From NCBI RefSeq assembly GCF_014203045.1, contig NZ_JACHIF010000001.1:310001-374000 (forward strand): a DNA stretch of 64,000 bases, given 5' to 3'. The notes under the pieces are model-generated. The model was not told where the DNA came from and did no database searches. It saw only the letters and a program-made list of their open reading frames with translations. This DNA comes from Prosthecobacter dejongeii. GTDB taxonomy: Bacteria > Verrucomicrobiota > Verrucomicrobiia > Verrucomicrobiales > Verrucomicrobiaceae. Of the stretch, positions 43,529-52,130 are shown piece after piece. Every line of letters starts with the position of its first letter. Position 1 is the first letter of the stretch. Position numbers and translations under genes: made by a program.

Positions 43529-44421
43529 GCCTGACAGCGGCAGTAGGTCTTTGGTGGGCCGGCCACGCAGTCACCTGCACGCAGCCTTCACTCCAGGCGG
43601 CCAGGACACCCCCTGCCTTTGCCTTCGCAGGCAGTGCCTACGGCAGCCTCACAGCGCGCTTGATACGCGACTCGCTCTACAGCTACTGGCATGGGGGCGA
43701 GAGCACCACCGCAGCCGCAGTGCCAACCCCAGCTAAAGGTAGCCCTGCCCCGCCACCGCCAGCAGGACGTTTTGCCCGAAAAGGCATGCCCGCACCTCCG
43801 CCGCCCCCGGCCATTTCATCAAAAACACCGTGGCTACAAAAACAGGTGGATGAACTGGCCCGCCTGGAAAAAAACCGCACCCGACGCAACAGCACATTTC
43901 CTCTTTCACAAGCTCATCAACGCTACCTCAATGCCGCAGGCGATGTGCGGCTGCGCTTTGCCTATCAGCTCGACCCAGGAGATGCCACGCTCTACGAAAT
44001 CTTGCACTACCACATCGCTGCGCGCACTCGGCCATCGGAAGCTGCGGTGCCGATCCTCCAAGCCCTGGCACAGCAAGCCATGAACTACGGCCTGCGCCAA
44101 GACGCCAGCTTGGCCGATGCCCTCACTGGAGCTGGGGCCGCCATCAATCTACTGAATGAACAACTGCGGCCTGAACGCATACTCCGGGATGCACAGGCTA
44201 TTTCTCAGCATCGCGATACCCTGGCCCGCTGCCTTGACCATTATCAAAACGTCCGCAGCACCGCACAGGCTGAAGGCTGGTGGGAAAACATACCGCCTCT
44301 CCGCCGGCAAGAGTTGGAAGAGCACGCCAAGTTCCTCACCCACATCCGTGAGGTAATCCAGCGCACCCAGCCTTCCACTGGGCCAGGGCCTTCCAATGTC
44401 CCTTTATTAAAAACACCTTAG
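43504..44421 (+). CDS. Secreted protein of unknown function, end of pilus operon
   Basis: 305 residues. A signal-peptide-like or anchor segment (SLTAAVGLWWAGHAV) starts the protein. Residues about 75-105 are Pro-rich (PPPPAGRF, APPPPPAI), and the rest is helical, with QKQVDELARLEKNRTRR and several leucine-rich helices up to residue 290. It begins 25 nt inside the permease gene, so it belongs to the ABC unit. A periplasmic part of the transporter is possible by analogy to the third gene of pilGHI, but no homology was recognised. It ends 2 nt before the convergent pilT stop. Confidence 0.7.
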   Translation: MPLSHTLLSLTAAVGLWWAGHAVTCTQPSLQAARTPPAFAFAGSAYGSLTARLIRDSLYSYWHGGESTTAAAVPTPAKGSPAPPPPAGRFARKGMPAPPPPPAISSKTPWLQKQVDELARLEKNRTRRNSTFPLSQAHQRYLNAAGDVRLRFAYQLDPGDATLYEILHYHIAARTRPSEAAVPILQALAQQAMNYGLRQDASLADALTGAGAAINLLNEQLRPERILRDAQAISQHRDTLARCLDHYQNVRSTAQAEGWWENIPPLRRQELEEHAKFLTHIREVIQRTQPSTGPGPSNVPLLKTP

Positions 44422-44423
44422 CG

Positions 44424-45578
44424 TTAGCCCAGAAGGTTGGCATTGAACACATCCTCAGAGATCACCCCACCGCGGTAATGGTTCATGAGGCACTGGTCCC
44501 AGCGCAGATTTCCCTTATAGCGCAGAGCATCCGCTAAGGAAGTGGCACTGCCATCGTAAGCGCGCATCCCTGCGGCTACCGCTTCATTCGTGTTTTGCAG
44601 ATACTCAGTCACCAGCACACGTCCGTTAAATCCCGTGAGCAGTCCCTGGGAAAGCACAAAGGTCAGGGTTTCACTCAAGCGATGCAAGATCCCCGACTGC
44701 TGTTCTTTGGGGAAAAACTCCAAGATACGGTCAATCGTCTTCACTGCACCGCGAGTGTGCAGAGTGGAAAGCACAAAGTGCCCTGTCTGCGCCGCCTCGA
44801 TGCAAGTCTCCATCGTTTCACGATCACGAATTTCCCCGATCAAAATAATGTTAGGCGTCTTGCGCAGCACTTCTTTGAGCCCGCTCTGGTAGGAGATCGT
44901 GTGCCGCCCCACCTCTTGCTGCGTCACCAGAGAGGGGGCAGGAACGCGTACCCCAGCCTGGTTCGGGTCATCCATCGTCGTGTCATAACGGTACTCGATA
45001 GGATCTTCGATGGTGACAATGTGCTTCTGAAAATTCCGCCGGACCCAATCTAGAATCGCCGCTAGCGTGGTGGATTTCCCTGAGCCCGTCGGGCCCGTAA
45101 TCAACCCCAGACCAAACCGACGCTGCATCAGATCGCGCAAGCTATCAGAAATCAGTGGATCAATGCCAAGCGTCTCCAGTTGAGAAATTTTAGCCCGCAG
45201 CCAGCGGCAGGTCACGCCCAGACCATGCTCACTCAAATGCACCTGAACACGCATGCGCACGGGCGAGCCCAGCGCCCCTTCCTCACAGCTAAAGTCAATC
45301 ACTCGGCGTGAGCGCACCAGTTCCCACATGCGGTCTCCCGTGGCACTGGCTGCATCATCCGACCAAATCTCATGCGACTGACGTGTGTACAAGCCCTCGG
45401 CGAGCCGGGCAACGGCCTCTGCATCTTGGATACCGAAAGATTCGGCAATCTCCAACCCTCGATTGGTATGCAGGTAGATCAAGCCTCCTGTCCGCACCTG
45501 CACGTCCGAAATTTCTCGCCCAGCAAAAGCGACGGCAAGCTGACCTAGAATATCAGGAGAAGTGGGGGCAGAACACAT
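44424..45578 (-). CDS. pilT: PilT-like retraction ATPase
   Basis: 384 residues. A hexameric secretion ATPase with Walker A GPTGSGKSTTL, an Asp box (KHIVTIEDPIEYRY), Walker B TPNIILIGEIRDRETMETCIEAA and His box LHTRGAVKTIDRILEFFP. It lacks the tetracysteine zinc module, as expected for PilT. The PilT-typical AIRNLIRE motif near the C terminus is not recognisable: NEAVAAGMRAYDG is found at that place. The retraction activity could therefore differ. It is the last gene of the leftward minor-pilin operon and converges on the pilB operon. Confidence 0.88.
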   Translation of the reverse strand: MCSAPTSPDILGQLAVAFAGREISDVQVRTGGLIYLHTNRGLEIAESFGIQDAEAVARLAEGLYTRQSHEIWSDDAASATGDRMWELVRSRRVIDFSCEEGALGSPVRMRVQVHLSEHGLGVTCRWLRAKISQLETLGIDPLISDSLRDLMQRRFGLGLITGPTGSGKSTTLAAILDWVRRNFQKHIVTIEDPIEYRYDTTMDDPNQAGVRVPAPSLVTQQEVGRHTISYQSGLKEVLRKTPNIILIGEIRDRETMETCIEAAQTGHFVLSTLHTRGAVKTIDRILEFFPKEQQSGILHRLSETLTFVLSQGLLTGFNGRVLVTEYLQNTNEAVAAGMRAYDGSATSLADALRYKGNLRWDQCLMNHYRGGVISEDVFNANLLG

Positions 45579-45592
45579 AAAAGGTTAGACAA

Positions 45593-47545
45593 TCAATCTT
45601 GCGGAATCTCTTCGATGACAACGAGCCAATTCATCGGGTGAATCGGCGGCAGTTCAGCCGGGCTGCGAAGGGGCGTTAATTCAGCCGAAATACTATCTGC
45701 ATGCACCGCATCATCACTGCCAGATTTCATGTCGAGCGGCTTCCAGGGAGCTGCCGTGCCACCTGTGGCTAGACTGCCTAACTGGCCACGATGATCAATG
45801 GGACGATTGAAACCAGTGGTGCCCACTCGTAGCTCGGCGGCAAAGATGGACAGCGGTGGATAAAACTCCGTGGCTTCGTCCAGACCTGAGCCCACCGGCA
45901 CCCCAGAGGCTGCCACCGCATTCAGGTCATCCCCCACATACACTCGTAAAGGTGCCACGATGGAGAGCCCCGCCGTGTAGTTCGTGAGGTTCTTACCCTG
46001 ACGAATAATGACACACATATCTTCCACGGCAGGAGGTTCACTAACGGTTCGAACGATCAAAGGTTTCAGGCTAGGATCCACTCCAAAATAAAGACTGTTA
46101 TTCTTGGCTACAGAGGCACCGCCCTGGGCCTGCAACCAGGCATCCAGCAGCATCGGGTGAAACGTCACACAAGAACGACTGTTATTGGTCAATTCCACCT
46201 GGAAGGGTATAGCCGCCCCCCCTGGCTCAAAACTCGTTGGCCAGTTCACTCCACGACGAAGAACCACTTCCGAAAGACTGCCTCCCTGATTTAGAAACCG
46301 AACCCGTAAAGCCGTGGGCGTTTGATCCTCAAAACTCACCATGTCAATGGCCTCCACCGTCATGGCACAACGCTGCCCTCCTGCCGTGTAGTCATCCCAG
46401 GCAGTTGAGGTGCTTCCAGCCGATCTCCGCCGCAGATACCCTGCCCCAGTCGGTAGAGGCATGAAGCTCAACCTGCCCGAATTCGCAGAAATCGCTACGG
46501 GTAAAACATCCGTTCCCTCGGCTGCTTGCAGCCTCTCCCGCTCTCCCATGGCATCGAAATTGGACGCCACCGTGACACCTCCGAGATCCATCTCCTGTGC
46601 CAGTTCGATGCCGCTTCGACCCGCTAAACGCGTGGCTCCATAGGCCCCTTCGACCCTCATCTGATCTGCATAAACGGAGCCCTGAATACTCACCGCCCCA
46701 GCGTTCCAGGCCGTGCCGTCTTGATGCGTGCCGATGGAAGCAAAAGTCGCCGCCTCGATGGGCATTTGCGAAGGCACCTCGTAAAGAGACAGCACGTAAT
46801 GGCGTGCCACACTGCTTCCTCGATTGCCATAATTTACCGTGAAAGCCCACCAGTTACGCTTCGCCACGAAAGGAGCCCCAGGTGCTGCATAACCAAAACG
46901 AATGTTCGGGTATGGAATCAAATTGAAAGTGGGATGTGCACCCACATCAGCCAGCAATCCTGCCTCTTGGGTGGTATATCGCTTCAAGGGCGTGATTAAA
47001 GGCCGCTCTGCATCCGCCGCCTGAAGCTCAGCACTCATTTCAAGCAAGGGTGGCACTTTCCCTGCAAACGCTGGCTGCTGAAAGACGGCCTCATACGCCG
47101 TTGTGCCTGGAGTCACTTGCCCAGTCACCCCAGAGAGAGAAGTGATCCAACTTTGTACCTGTTCACTGTCTCGATCTCCCACATCGCCACTGCGTTTCCC
47201 GGTCAATCCCAAAGACTGAAGAAGCGCCGGAGACAAACTTTGAGAGGCCGAAGAAAGTGCCACAGCCTCACTGAAAATGGCATTCCAGTCATGGGCATCC
47301 CCAGCGGCAAGATTGGCCCGCAGACAGTCAATCACCTTGTTTGGAAATACCGCCACCAAAGCCCTCATCAGAGCCTCCTCACGCTGATGATAATCCAGAC
47401 GCAATTGCGTCTTAGACGCCTGGTCTCGATTCATCAGCGTCTTTTTAAAAAGCATGGTGAGACTAAAGGTTAACATCAACGCCAAACCTGTCACAATCGG
47501 CAAAGCGGCATAACCACAAGTCTGTTTTTTGAAATAGCCTTTCAT
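45593..47545 (-). CDS. PilX/GspK-like minor pilin, Verrucomicrobia type
   Basis: 650 residues. A short leader MKGYFKKQTCG is followed by YAALPIVTGLALMLTFSLTMLFKK, a pilin-type N-terminal helix with a Gly-Tyr cleavage site but Pro at +5 instead of Glu. Lack of Glu5 is a hallmark of GspK/PilX-type tip pilins. The large extracellular part (about 600 residues, mostly beta) matches no domain I recognise, but the N-terminal shape and size resemble the Verru_Chthon cassette protein A family. It overlaps the next pilin gene by 4 nt. Confidence 0.7.
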   Translation of the reverse strand: MKGYFKKQTCGYAALPIVTGLALMLTFSLTMLFKKTLMNRDQASKTQLRLDYHQREEALMRALVAVFPNKVIDCLRANLAAGDAHDWNAIFSEAVALSSASQSLSPALLQSLGLTGKRSGDVGDRDSEQVQSWITSLSGVTGQVTPGTTAYEAVFQQPAFAGKVPPLLEMSAELQAADAERPLITPLKRYTTQEAGLLADVGAHPTFNLIPYPNIRFGYAAPGAPFVAKRNWWAFTVNYGNRGSSVARHYVLSLYEVPSQMPIEAATFASIGTHQDGTAWNAGAVSIQGSVYADQMRVEGAYGATRLAGRSGIELAQEMDLGGVTVASNFDAMGERERLQAAEGTDVLPVAISANSGRLSFMPLPTGAGYLRRRSAGSTSTAWDDYTAGGQRCAMTVEAIDMVSFEDQTPTALRVRFLNQGGSLSEVVLRRGVNWPTSFEPGGAAIPFQVELTNNSRSCVTFHPMLLDAWLQAQGGASVAKNNSLYFGVDPSLKPLIVRTVSEPPAVEDMCVIIRQGKNLTNYTAGLSIVAPLRVYVGDDLNAVAASGVPVGSGLDEATEFYPPLSIFAAELRVGTTGFNRPIDHRGQLGSLATGGTAAPWKPLDMKSGSDDAVHADSISAELTPLRSPAELPPIHPMNWLVVIEEIPQD

Positions 47546-48066
47546 CGGGCACCTCCACAGTAGCTGATTTCTTCGCCATTCGGCCCCGTCAAAGTCACCA
47601 TGAGGATGCCCTCATCTGCACGAAAAGTCGCCGCTTGCAGACCTTGACAGATCAGCCAAGAACTGACTGTCCCATCTGGCTGTGCCGTGTAAAAACGCAG
47701 ACTGGTGCCCGTGGCCCCGACTTCAGCCGCGATGAGACGCTCTGTCGTCGTTTGCGCAGCGCTTTTGAAAAACAACTTCACCGCTCCACCACCCGTGAGG
47801 ATCGGCGTGCCGCCCCCCTGTGAAGCTTCAAGATTTGTGTAGATAAAGTAGTGGTCTGCCTGTTGAAAAATACGGCCCAAAATATTGCCTATTTTAGGCG
47901 CTTCTTCGGCCAGAAAAGACTGGCGTTGCGCCAGCGCCATGAAGCTTAGATGCTGCTGCAGCATCACCACCAGGGCACCACTGAGCATCACCATCAGCCC
48001 CATCGCTGTGGAGATCTCCATGAGCGTGAAACCTGCACGCCGGCGTGAGGGCATGAGACGTTTCAT
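47542..48066 (-). CDS. Minor prepilin (PilW/GspJ-like)
   Basis: 174 residues. The 12-residue basic leader MKRLMPSRRRAG is followed by FTLMEISTAMGLMVMLSGALVVML, with Phe at +1 and Glu at +5. The remaining 130 residues have a beta-rich J-type pseudopilin look (LGRIFQQADHYFIYTNLEAS, RFYTAQPDGTVSSWL). A cysteine near residue 140 and one near the C terminus (ISYCGGAR) may pair. The gene is bracketed by two other pilin-like genes with 4-nt overlaps on each side, so it is part of one translational unit. Confidence 0.8.
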   Translation of the reverse strand: MKRLMPSRRRAGFTLMEISTAMGLMVMLSGALVVMLQQHLSFMALAQRQSFLAEEAPKIGNILGRIFQQADHYFIYTNLEASQGGGTPILTGGGAVKLFFKSAAQTTTERLIAAEVGATGTSLRFYTAQPDGTVSSWLICQGLQAATFRADEGILMVTLTGPNGEEISYCGGAR

Positions 48067-48527
48067 TGCACACGAAGGGTGGACCTGCTTTTGGTGTATT
48101 CATCCTCACCGATGCGATAAATCAAAACGGAATGCAGACGCCAAACAGCCAGTGCCACCGATGATTCACCGTCCGCTTCCCAGGTGCGAAAACGCTTCAA
48201 AATCGCCGATACACCTCGCCCTCCAGGCAGCTTTCCCAGCGTCACCGTTTGCTCATTCACCGCAGTTGCATTGCCGGCAGGAGCTGGCCAAGCCGAGCCC
48301 TCCCCCGCAACTTCGACAAAAGGCAGCCGATTTGCCAAAGCGGTTTCACGGCTCAGATAAGCATCCGTAAGCGTCTGCATAGTGGACCATTGATTTCCCG
48401 AAATGGCCAGAAGAGATGCCCGCATCAGGATCAAAGCGAGCATGGTGGTCAGACCCAAGGCAACTGAGACTTCGATCAAAAGACTTCCTCGCCGAATCCG
48501 TGAAGCATAATGGAGCTTTGTTTTCAT
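48063..48527 (-). CDS. Minor prepilin (PilV/GspI-like)
   Basis: 154 residues. A 14-residue leader ends RIRRG and is followed by SLLIEVSVALGLTTMLALILMRASLLAI with Ser at +1 and Glu at +5. The rest is a short domain with VLIYRIGEDEYTKSRSTLRVQ at the end. The combination of I/V-like, J/W-like and K/X-like pilins in one block is the usual tip complex of type II secretion or type IV pili. It overlaps both flanking genes by 4 nt. Confidence 0.75.
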   Translation of the reverse strand: MKTKLHYASRIRRGSLLIEVSVALGLTTMLALILMRASLLAISGNQWSTMQTLTDAYLSRETALANRLPFVEVAGEGSAWPAPAGNATAVNEQTVTLGKLPGGRGVSAILKRFRTWEADGESSVALAVWRLHSVLIYRIGEDEYTKSRSTLRVQ

Positions 48528-49603
48528 GGTGCGGCGCCCACTTCTCGCGTGCTGATCTGCCCTCGTGAAGTTATCACCCGGTCCACCTCAAACGTGACAT
48601 GAAAGAGACGCTCCGGCGCACGATTGAAAAAAGGCGTGTGCGTGATCACCTCAAGGGTGTAGTGCCCGTCATCAGGCGTGTAGTTGGAAAGATCGTCAAT
48701 GGAGATCGAAAAACTCTGCGGCACGTTGGTGGGTTCCTCCACTTGCTCGGGATTGTAATGCCTGCCAAATCGACGCTCAGTCCCATTCACCAAGGTTCCA
48801 ACGGTTCCCAGCACTTGCCCTCCTTTATACAATTGAACATAGGTGCGCGAGTCTGGATAAAGGTGCTGGAAAGACACCACGATAGAGGGAATCCGATCAA
48901 TAAAAACCTGGCCAGGACTGACGTTAGCCGCAGTCGCGACTGGCACGGGCCAAATTTCGATTTTCGGCTGCATCAGGATGGTATCAGGCACCAGATAGGA
49001 AGCATAACGCACAATGGTAAAACTCTGTTCCCCATTGCCTGAACTCACCGTGGGAGAATTGAGCTGATGATAAAGAGGACCGAAAACATAATCTCCATTC
49101 TCTAAATTGGAATCCTCCAATAGATACTGCGGCTGGTTCAGCCCTGAATAGGTCGTAGCATCGAAATTACGTCCATTGACCGCCAAATAGACCGTGCGCT
49201 CCGCCGTGCTTGTGCTGGCCTCCACCAAGCCTTCCACGTGAATGTTCATCGTGTAAGGCCTGTCCGCCCGAGTACGCTTGACAAAAGTGGTCCCGGTGGG
49301 ATCACCACGCACATAATCGTCTTCCGTATCAATGGTTACGCTAACCACCGGATTGTATGTGCCAATCAGCTTCGTATCTAACAGATAAACGTTTGTATCC
49401 CAGGCCGTACCTCGCGCAAAAAGCTCATAGAGCGAGCCCGTCTCATTCACGCGCACAGGGGCTGTATAACTGCCTCCCGTGCCGACAATGGGTGTGTCAT
49501 AAATTTGACCTGTCGCTAGGTCCGTCTGCCGCACCCAAGCTTCAGGAGTCTGGGCCATAAGCCCAGTAGCGATCACATTTAAAAACACGTGTTTAAGATT
49601 CAT
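48524..49603 (-). CDS. Secreted beta-rich protein of unknown function in the minor-pilin operon
   Basis: 359 residues. A signal-like N terminus (MNLKHVFLNVIATGLMAQTPEAW) is followed by an all-beta-looking protein with alternating patterns such as TAERTVYLAVNGRNFDA and QSFTIVRYASYLVPD. No domain was recognised and there is no pilin leader. Location upstream of three minor pilins suggests a pilus-associated adhesin or assembly factor; this is inference. Confidence 0.65.
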   Translation of the reverse strand: MNLKHVFLNVIATGLMAQTPEAWVRQTDLATGQIYDTPIVGTGGSYTAPVRVNETGSLYELFARGTAWDTNVYLLDTKLIGTYNPVVSVTIDTEDDYVRGDPTGTTFVKRTRADRPYTMNIHVEGLVEASTSTAERTVYLAVNGRNFDATTYSGLNQPQYLLEDSNLENGDYVFGPLYHQLNSPTVSSGNGEQSFTIVRYASYLVPDTILMQPKIEIWPVPVATAANVSPGQVFIDRIPSIVVSFQHLYPDSRTYVQLYKGGQVLGTVGTLVNGTERRFGRHYNPEQVEEPTNVPQSFSISIDDLSNYTPDDGHYTLEVITHTPFFNRAPERLFHVTFEVDRVITSRGQISTREVGAAP

Positions 49604-49606
49604 AAC

Positions 49607-50218
49607 TCACGGTTTTTTTTCAGATGAAGGTTCTTCAGCAGGCTCTAGAATCGTGATTGGGCCGCCCTTATAAATAGCCACCAAAAGACGCTGATCATGA
49701 GCCACGCTAGCAAGTAATTCCTTGGCAGCTTGACGATTCCCGCGTGACATTCCCAGAGTCACTTCTCGTCCGCCTAACCAAGATTCATTTCGTTTTAGAA
49801 AGTTAGGCCAGAAGGTAAAATTTCCCTGAGGCTTAGCCAACACACGTGAGCGTAAAGAGGCGGGTAAGTGCAAGATGGAACCCACCGGAACCAGCGTGTA
49901 CATTTCGCCATCGCTGAGGATGATGGATTTAGTCCAGAGCGAACTCTCCAATTTAGGGGGAGTGCCCACGACTGGCTTGGCCTGGACCTTGAGTTGCGAT
50001 TTCAAAGATGGAGTAGTCATCACCTTTTGACGCAAGTTGGATTCTGAAATCACATCACGTGCCAGATTCTGAGACCTCTCTTGGGCAATCAGGCCTCCCA
50101 AAAACGAAGCCACCCCCAGCGCGATGATCTTCCCGCGCCACAAGGTAACGGAAGCTGTAGCCACACGGTTCATCTGGGGGGAGAATTCCTTCAACCAAAG
50201 CGCTTTACTCTCTGACAA
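49607..50218 (-). CDS. Membrane-anchored protein of unknown function in the minor-pilin operon
   Basis: 203 residues. A single hydrophobic segment (IIALGVASFLGGLIA, about 30-45) anchors a C-terminal extracytoplasmic domain with TLVPVGSILHLPASLRSRV and a short acidic tail. The domain start SKIILSDGEMYTLVPVGSILHLP-like region may be a beta-barrel-like module, but no family is recognised. It overlaps the 50205 gene by 14 nt. Confidence 0.6.
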   Translation of the reverse strand: MSESKALWLKEFSPQMNRVATASVTLWRGKIIALGVASFLGGLIAQERSQNLARDVISESNLRQKVMTTPSLKSQLKVQAKPVVGTPPKLESSLWTKSIILSDGEMYTLVPVGSILHLPASLRSRVLAKPQGNFTFWPNFLKRNESWLGGREVTLGMSRGNRQAAKELLASVAHDQRLLVAIYKGGPITILEPAEEPSSEKKP

Positions 50219-50789
50219 TGGTCGCTACTCCGGCAGGATTGGGACTGTCTTCCAAGATCCACTGTCCTGAAGCAAATGAAAGAGAGCCTGTAGGAATAGG
50301 CGGATCTTTTTGATACTCCCCTAACACGTTAAAAATGCCATTGGGCTTGTGAGCATTGCCACCCCCTTGCCAAGTAATTTCGATATCAATGGGCGCAGAA
50401 GTCGCCTTGAAAACAGCCGCAGGCGTAATCAAAATCGTTTTCAGCGGGGCTGTGTTGTACTCTTGAATGTTGCGAAACTCGATTTGCCCCACCCGCTCGG
50501 ATGTATTGGTGCCACCACTGGCAGAAACCCCTGCTTTAAGGTGAAACTGCCCACCATTACCATTGGTGCCAGAGGCACCTGGGGCTCCAAGTGTATCTCC
50601 CTTGGCCTGAATACCTGAAAACACAAATTTGTACGAGCCGGTTATTTCATGGTCAATTTTAAAGGGAACCCGAGTCGCGATGCGAGTGCCTGCCGCCACA
50701 CCAGGAGCTCCCAAAAGAATGTCGGCATGAATGCTCGGCGACGCACCGACCAGGAAAATGGCCATGGAAAGCAACAGTTGGGATTTCAT
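50205..50789 (-). CDS. Secreted protein of unknown function, first gene of minor-pilin operon
   Basis: 194 residues with a clear signal peptide (MKSQLLLSMAIFLVGASPSIHA). The mature part is Gly/Ala-rich and beta-like (FVFSGIQAKGDTLGAPG, IDIEITWQGGGNAHKPNG), with no cysteine in it. It resembles no family I know. A likely operator (ATTATCA-aata-TGATAAT) lies 64-81 nt upstream of its ATG. It starts the leftward seven-gene operon ending with pilT. Confidence 0.65.
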   Translation of the reverse strand: MKSQLLLSMAIFLVGASPSIHADILLGAPGVAAGTRIATRVPFKIDHEITGSYKFVFSGIQAKGDTLGAPGASGTNGNGGQFHLKAGVSASGGTNTSERVGQIEFRNIQEYNTAPLKTILITPAAVFKATSAPIDIEITWQGGGNAHKPNGIFNVLGEYQKDPPIPTGSLSFASGQWILEDSPNPAGVATIVRE

Positions 50790-51294
50790 AGCATTCTCAA
50801 TTTTGAATTTCCGGAGTTTTTTGGCGATAACCTAAAAGAACACCCCTATTTTATTATCAAATATGATAATTCGCAATGAAAATTATGTTTTTTCTGTTTA
50901 AACGAAAAAATTCAACTTCTCTCAATCTCAAAAATGACAACTCTTGTAGGACAACTTCAATTCAGAACTTGCCTTTTAAGCGGATTTTTACTTAAGTTAT
51001 TGCAAAAGCCTTAAAAGTGAGCTGATTTTTTATTCGCTCTTTAGAGGCAAAAAAAGTCTCTTTGCCTCAACCAAACCTAAATTGAGGAAGTTTTGTGACC
51101 CACGATCACTGCTCACTCCTTGCGGAGACTGACTCCAGAACAAGCTTCGAGGTATCAAACAGGGATTCTTAACGCATGTTTGTGTGTTCCCAAAACACCA
51201 CCAAGACTGGATCAAGTTTGAGTTCGGTTAATCTGTTTCGGGTTTGCTAAGACCAATCATCAGTTCAGGTCTAACCTATATTATTTTCACCGGG
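50790..51294. other. 505-bp AT-rich intergenic region
   Basis: It lies upstream of the leftward minor-pilin operon and downstream of the leftward pseudouridine synthase gene, and is the most AT-rich stretch of the window. It holds the inverted repeat at 50853-50870. No ORF of credible coding character, no riboswitch consensus and no sigma-54 element was seen on either strand. A small RNA cannot be excluded. Confidence 0.5.
50853..50870. promoter_or_regulatory. Perfect 7-bp inverted repeat, likely operator for the minor-pilin operon
   Basis: ATTATCA-AATA-TGATAAT, 64-81 nt upstream of the first gene of the leftward operon. It contains the TCAAATATGA decamer also found twice upstream of the rightward pilus operon. 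The regulator is unknown. Confidence 0.4.
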
Positions 51295-52017
51295 TCATTT
51301 TGATTTGGGTCGCAGCGCCTTGACCTCAGGCGGGCTCAGATACCGCCAACTTCCCTTCGCAAGTTCGCCTAAAGTCAATGAAGCAATGGAGACTCGCATG
51401 AGGCGGAGTACTTCGATTCCATTCGCCTCTAAAACTCGTCGAATATGACGGTTTCTCCCTTCATCCAACGTGATGGCTAACCAACTATTCTTCACGCCTG
51501 TGCGCAATACCGAGACATGCAGCAGGTGCAGGTGCACTCCTTCATACATCACTCCCTGGCGCAAACGCTCTAATAGGCCGCCATCCACCAAACACGCGAC
51601 CTGGACGTGGTAAGTTTTTTCCATGTGTGTTTCCGGATCTGTGATGCTATGAGCCCAGGCATTATCATTGGTAAAAAGCAGCAGACCTTCACTCGCTTTA
51701 TCCAGCCGCCCGACCGGAGAGACATGTGGTAACCCCGCCTCCTTAAAGCACTCGTAAACCGTGGCGCGCCCTTCTTCATCGCTGGCTGTCGTGACGAGTC
51801 CTCGAGGCTTGTTCAGCATCAAATAGACGTGCTTGGCCGCAGCCACGGGAGTGCCACTGACCTGGATCACGTCATGATCCAACTGCACGGGTTTTTCTGG
51901 ATCGCGACAAACGCGACCATTTAAAGTCACATGCCCCGCTTTGATGAGATTAAAACCTTGGCTGCGAGAGCAGTGCCCTAGTTTGGATAGGGCGCGAGCC
52001 AGTCCAGTGCGCATCAT
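51295..52017 (-). CDS. rRNA pseudouridine synthase, RsuA/RluB family
   Basis: 240 residues. The N-terminal S4 RNA-binding domain (residues about 3-60; RALSKLGHCSRSQGFNLIKAGHVTLNGRV) is followed by the RsuA/RluB/RluE/RluF catalytic domain with MLNKPRGLVTT, the catalytic VGRLDKASEGLLLFTND (Asp in GRLDxxSEGL) and EGRNRHIRRVLEANG. The specific rRNA target (23S or 16S) cannot be decided from motifs. It follows rplU-rpmA in the same direction but a strong terminator separates them. Confidence 0.9.
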   Translation of the reverse strand: MMRTGLARALSKLGHCSRSQGFNLIKAGHVTLNGRVCRDPEKPVQLDHDVIQVSGTPVAAAKHVYLMLNKPRGLVTTASDEEGRATVYECFKEAGLPHVSPVGRLDKASEGLLLFTNDNAWAHSITDPETHMEKTYHVQVACLVDGGLLERLRQGVMYEGVHLHLLHVSVLRTGVKNSWLAITLDEGRNRHIRRVLEANGIEVLRLMRVSIASLTLGELAKGSWRYLSPPEVKALRPKSK

Positions 52018-52072
52018 ATCATTTCCTTGAAGAAGATGAACGAGTTTATTAAAGCAGGCTCATTCAAATAAC

Positions 52073-52101
52073 AAAAAAAGGCGGGCTCACAAGAGCCCGC
52101 C
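52073..52101 (-). terminator. Rho-independent terminator after rpmA
   Basis: On the minus strand a 9-bp stem (52093-52101 with 52080-52088; GGCGGGCTC and GAGCCCGCC) with a 4-nt loop, followed by seven T (52079-52073). It ends the rplU-rpmA transcript. Confidence 0.93.
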
Positions 52102-52130
52102 CAAGATCAACAATAGAAATTCGGAACTGA

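Noticed and set aside
45593-48527. Calling these genes a complete Verru_Chthon cassette (A-D)
   Set aside because: The large protein resembles the A type and the small ones are pilin-like, but I could not verify the four defined families, so they are called minor-pilin-like instead.
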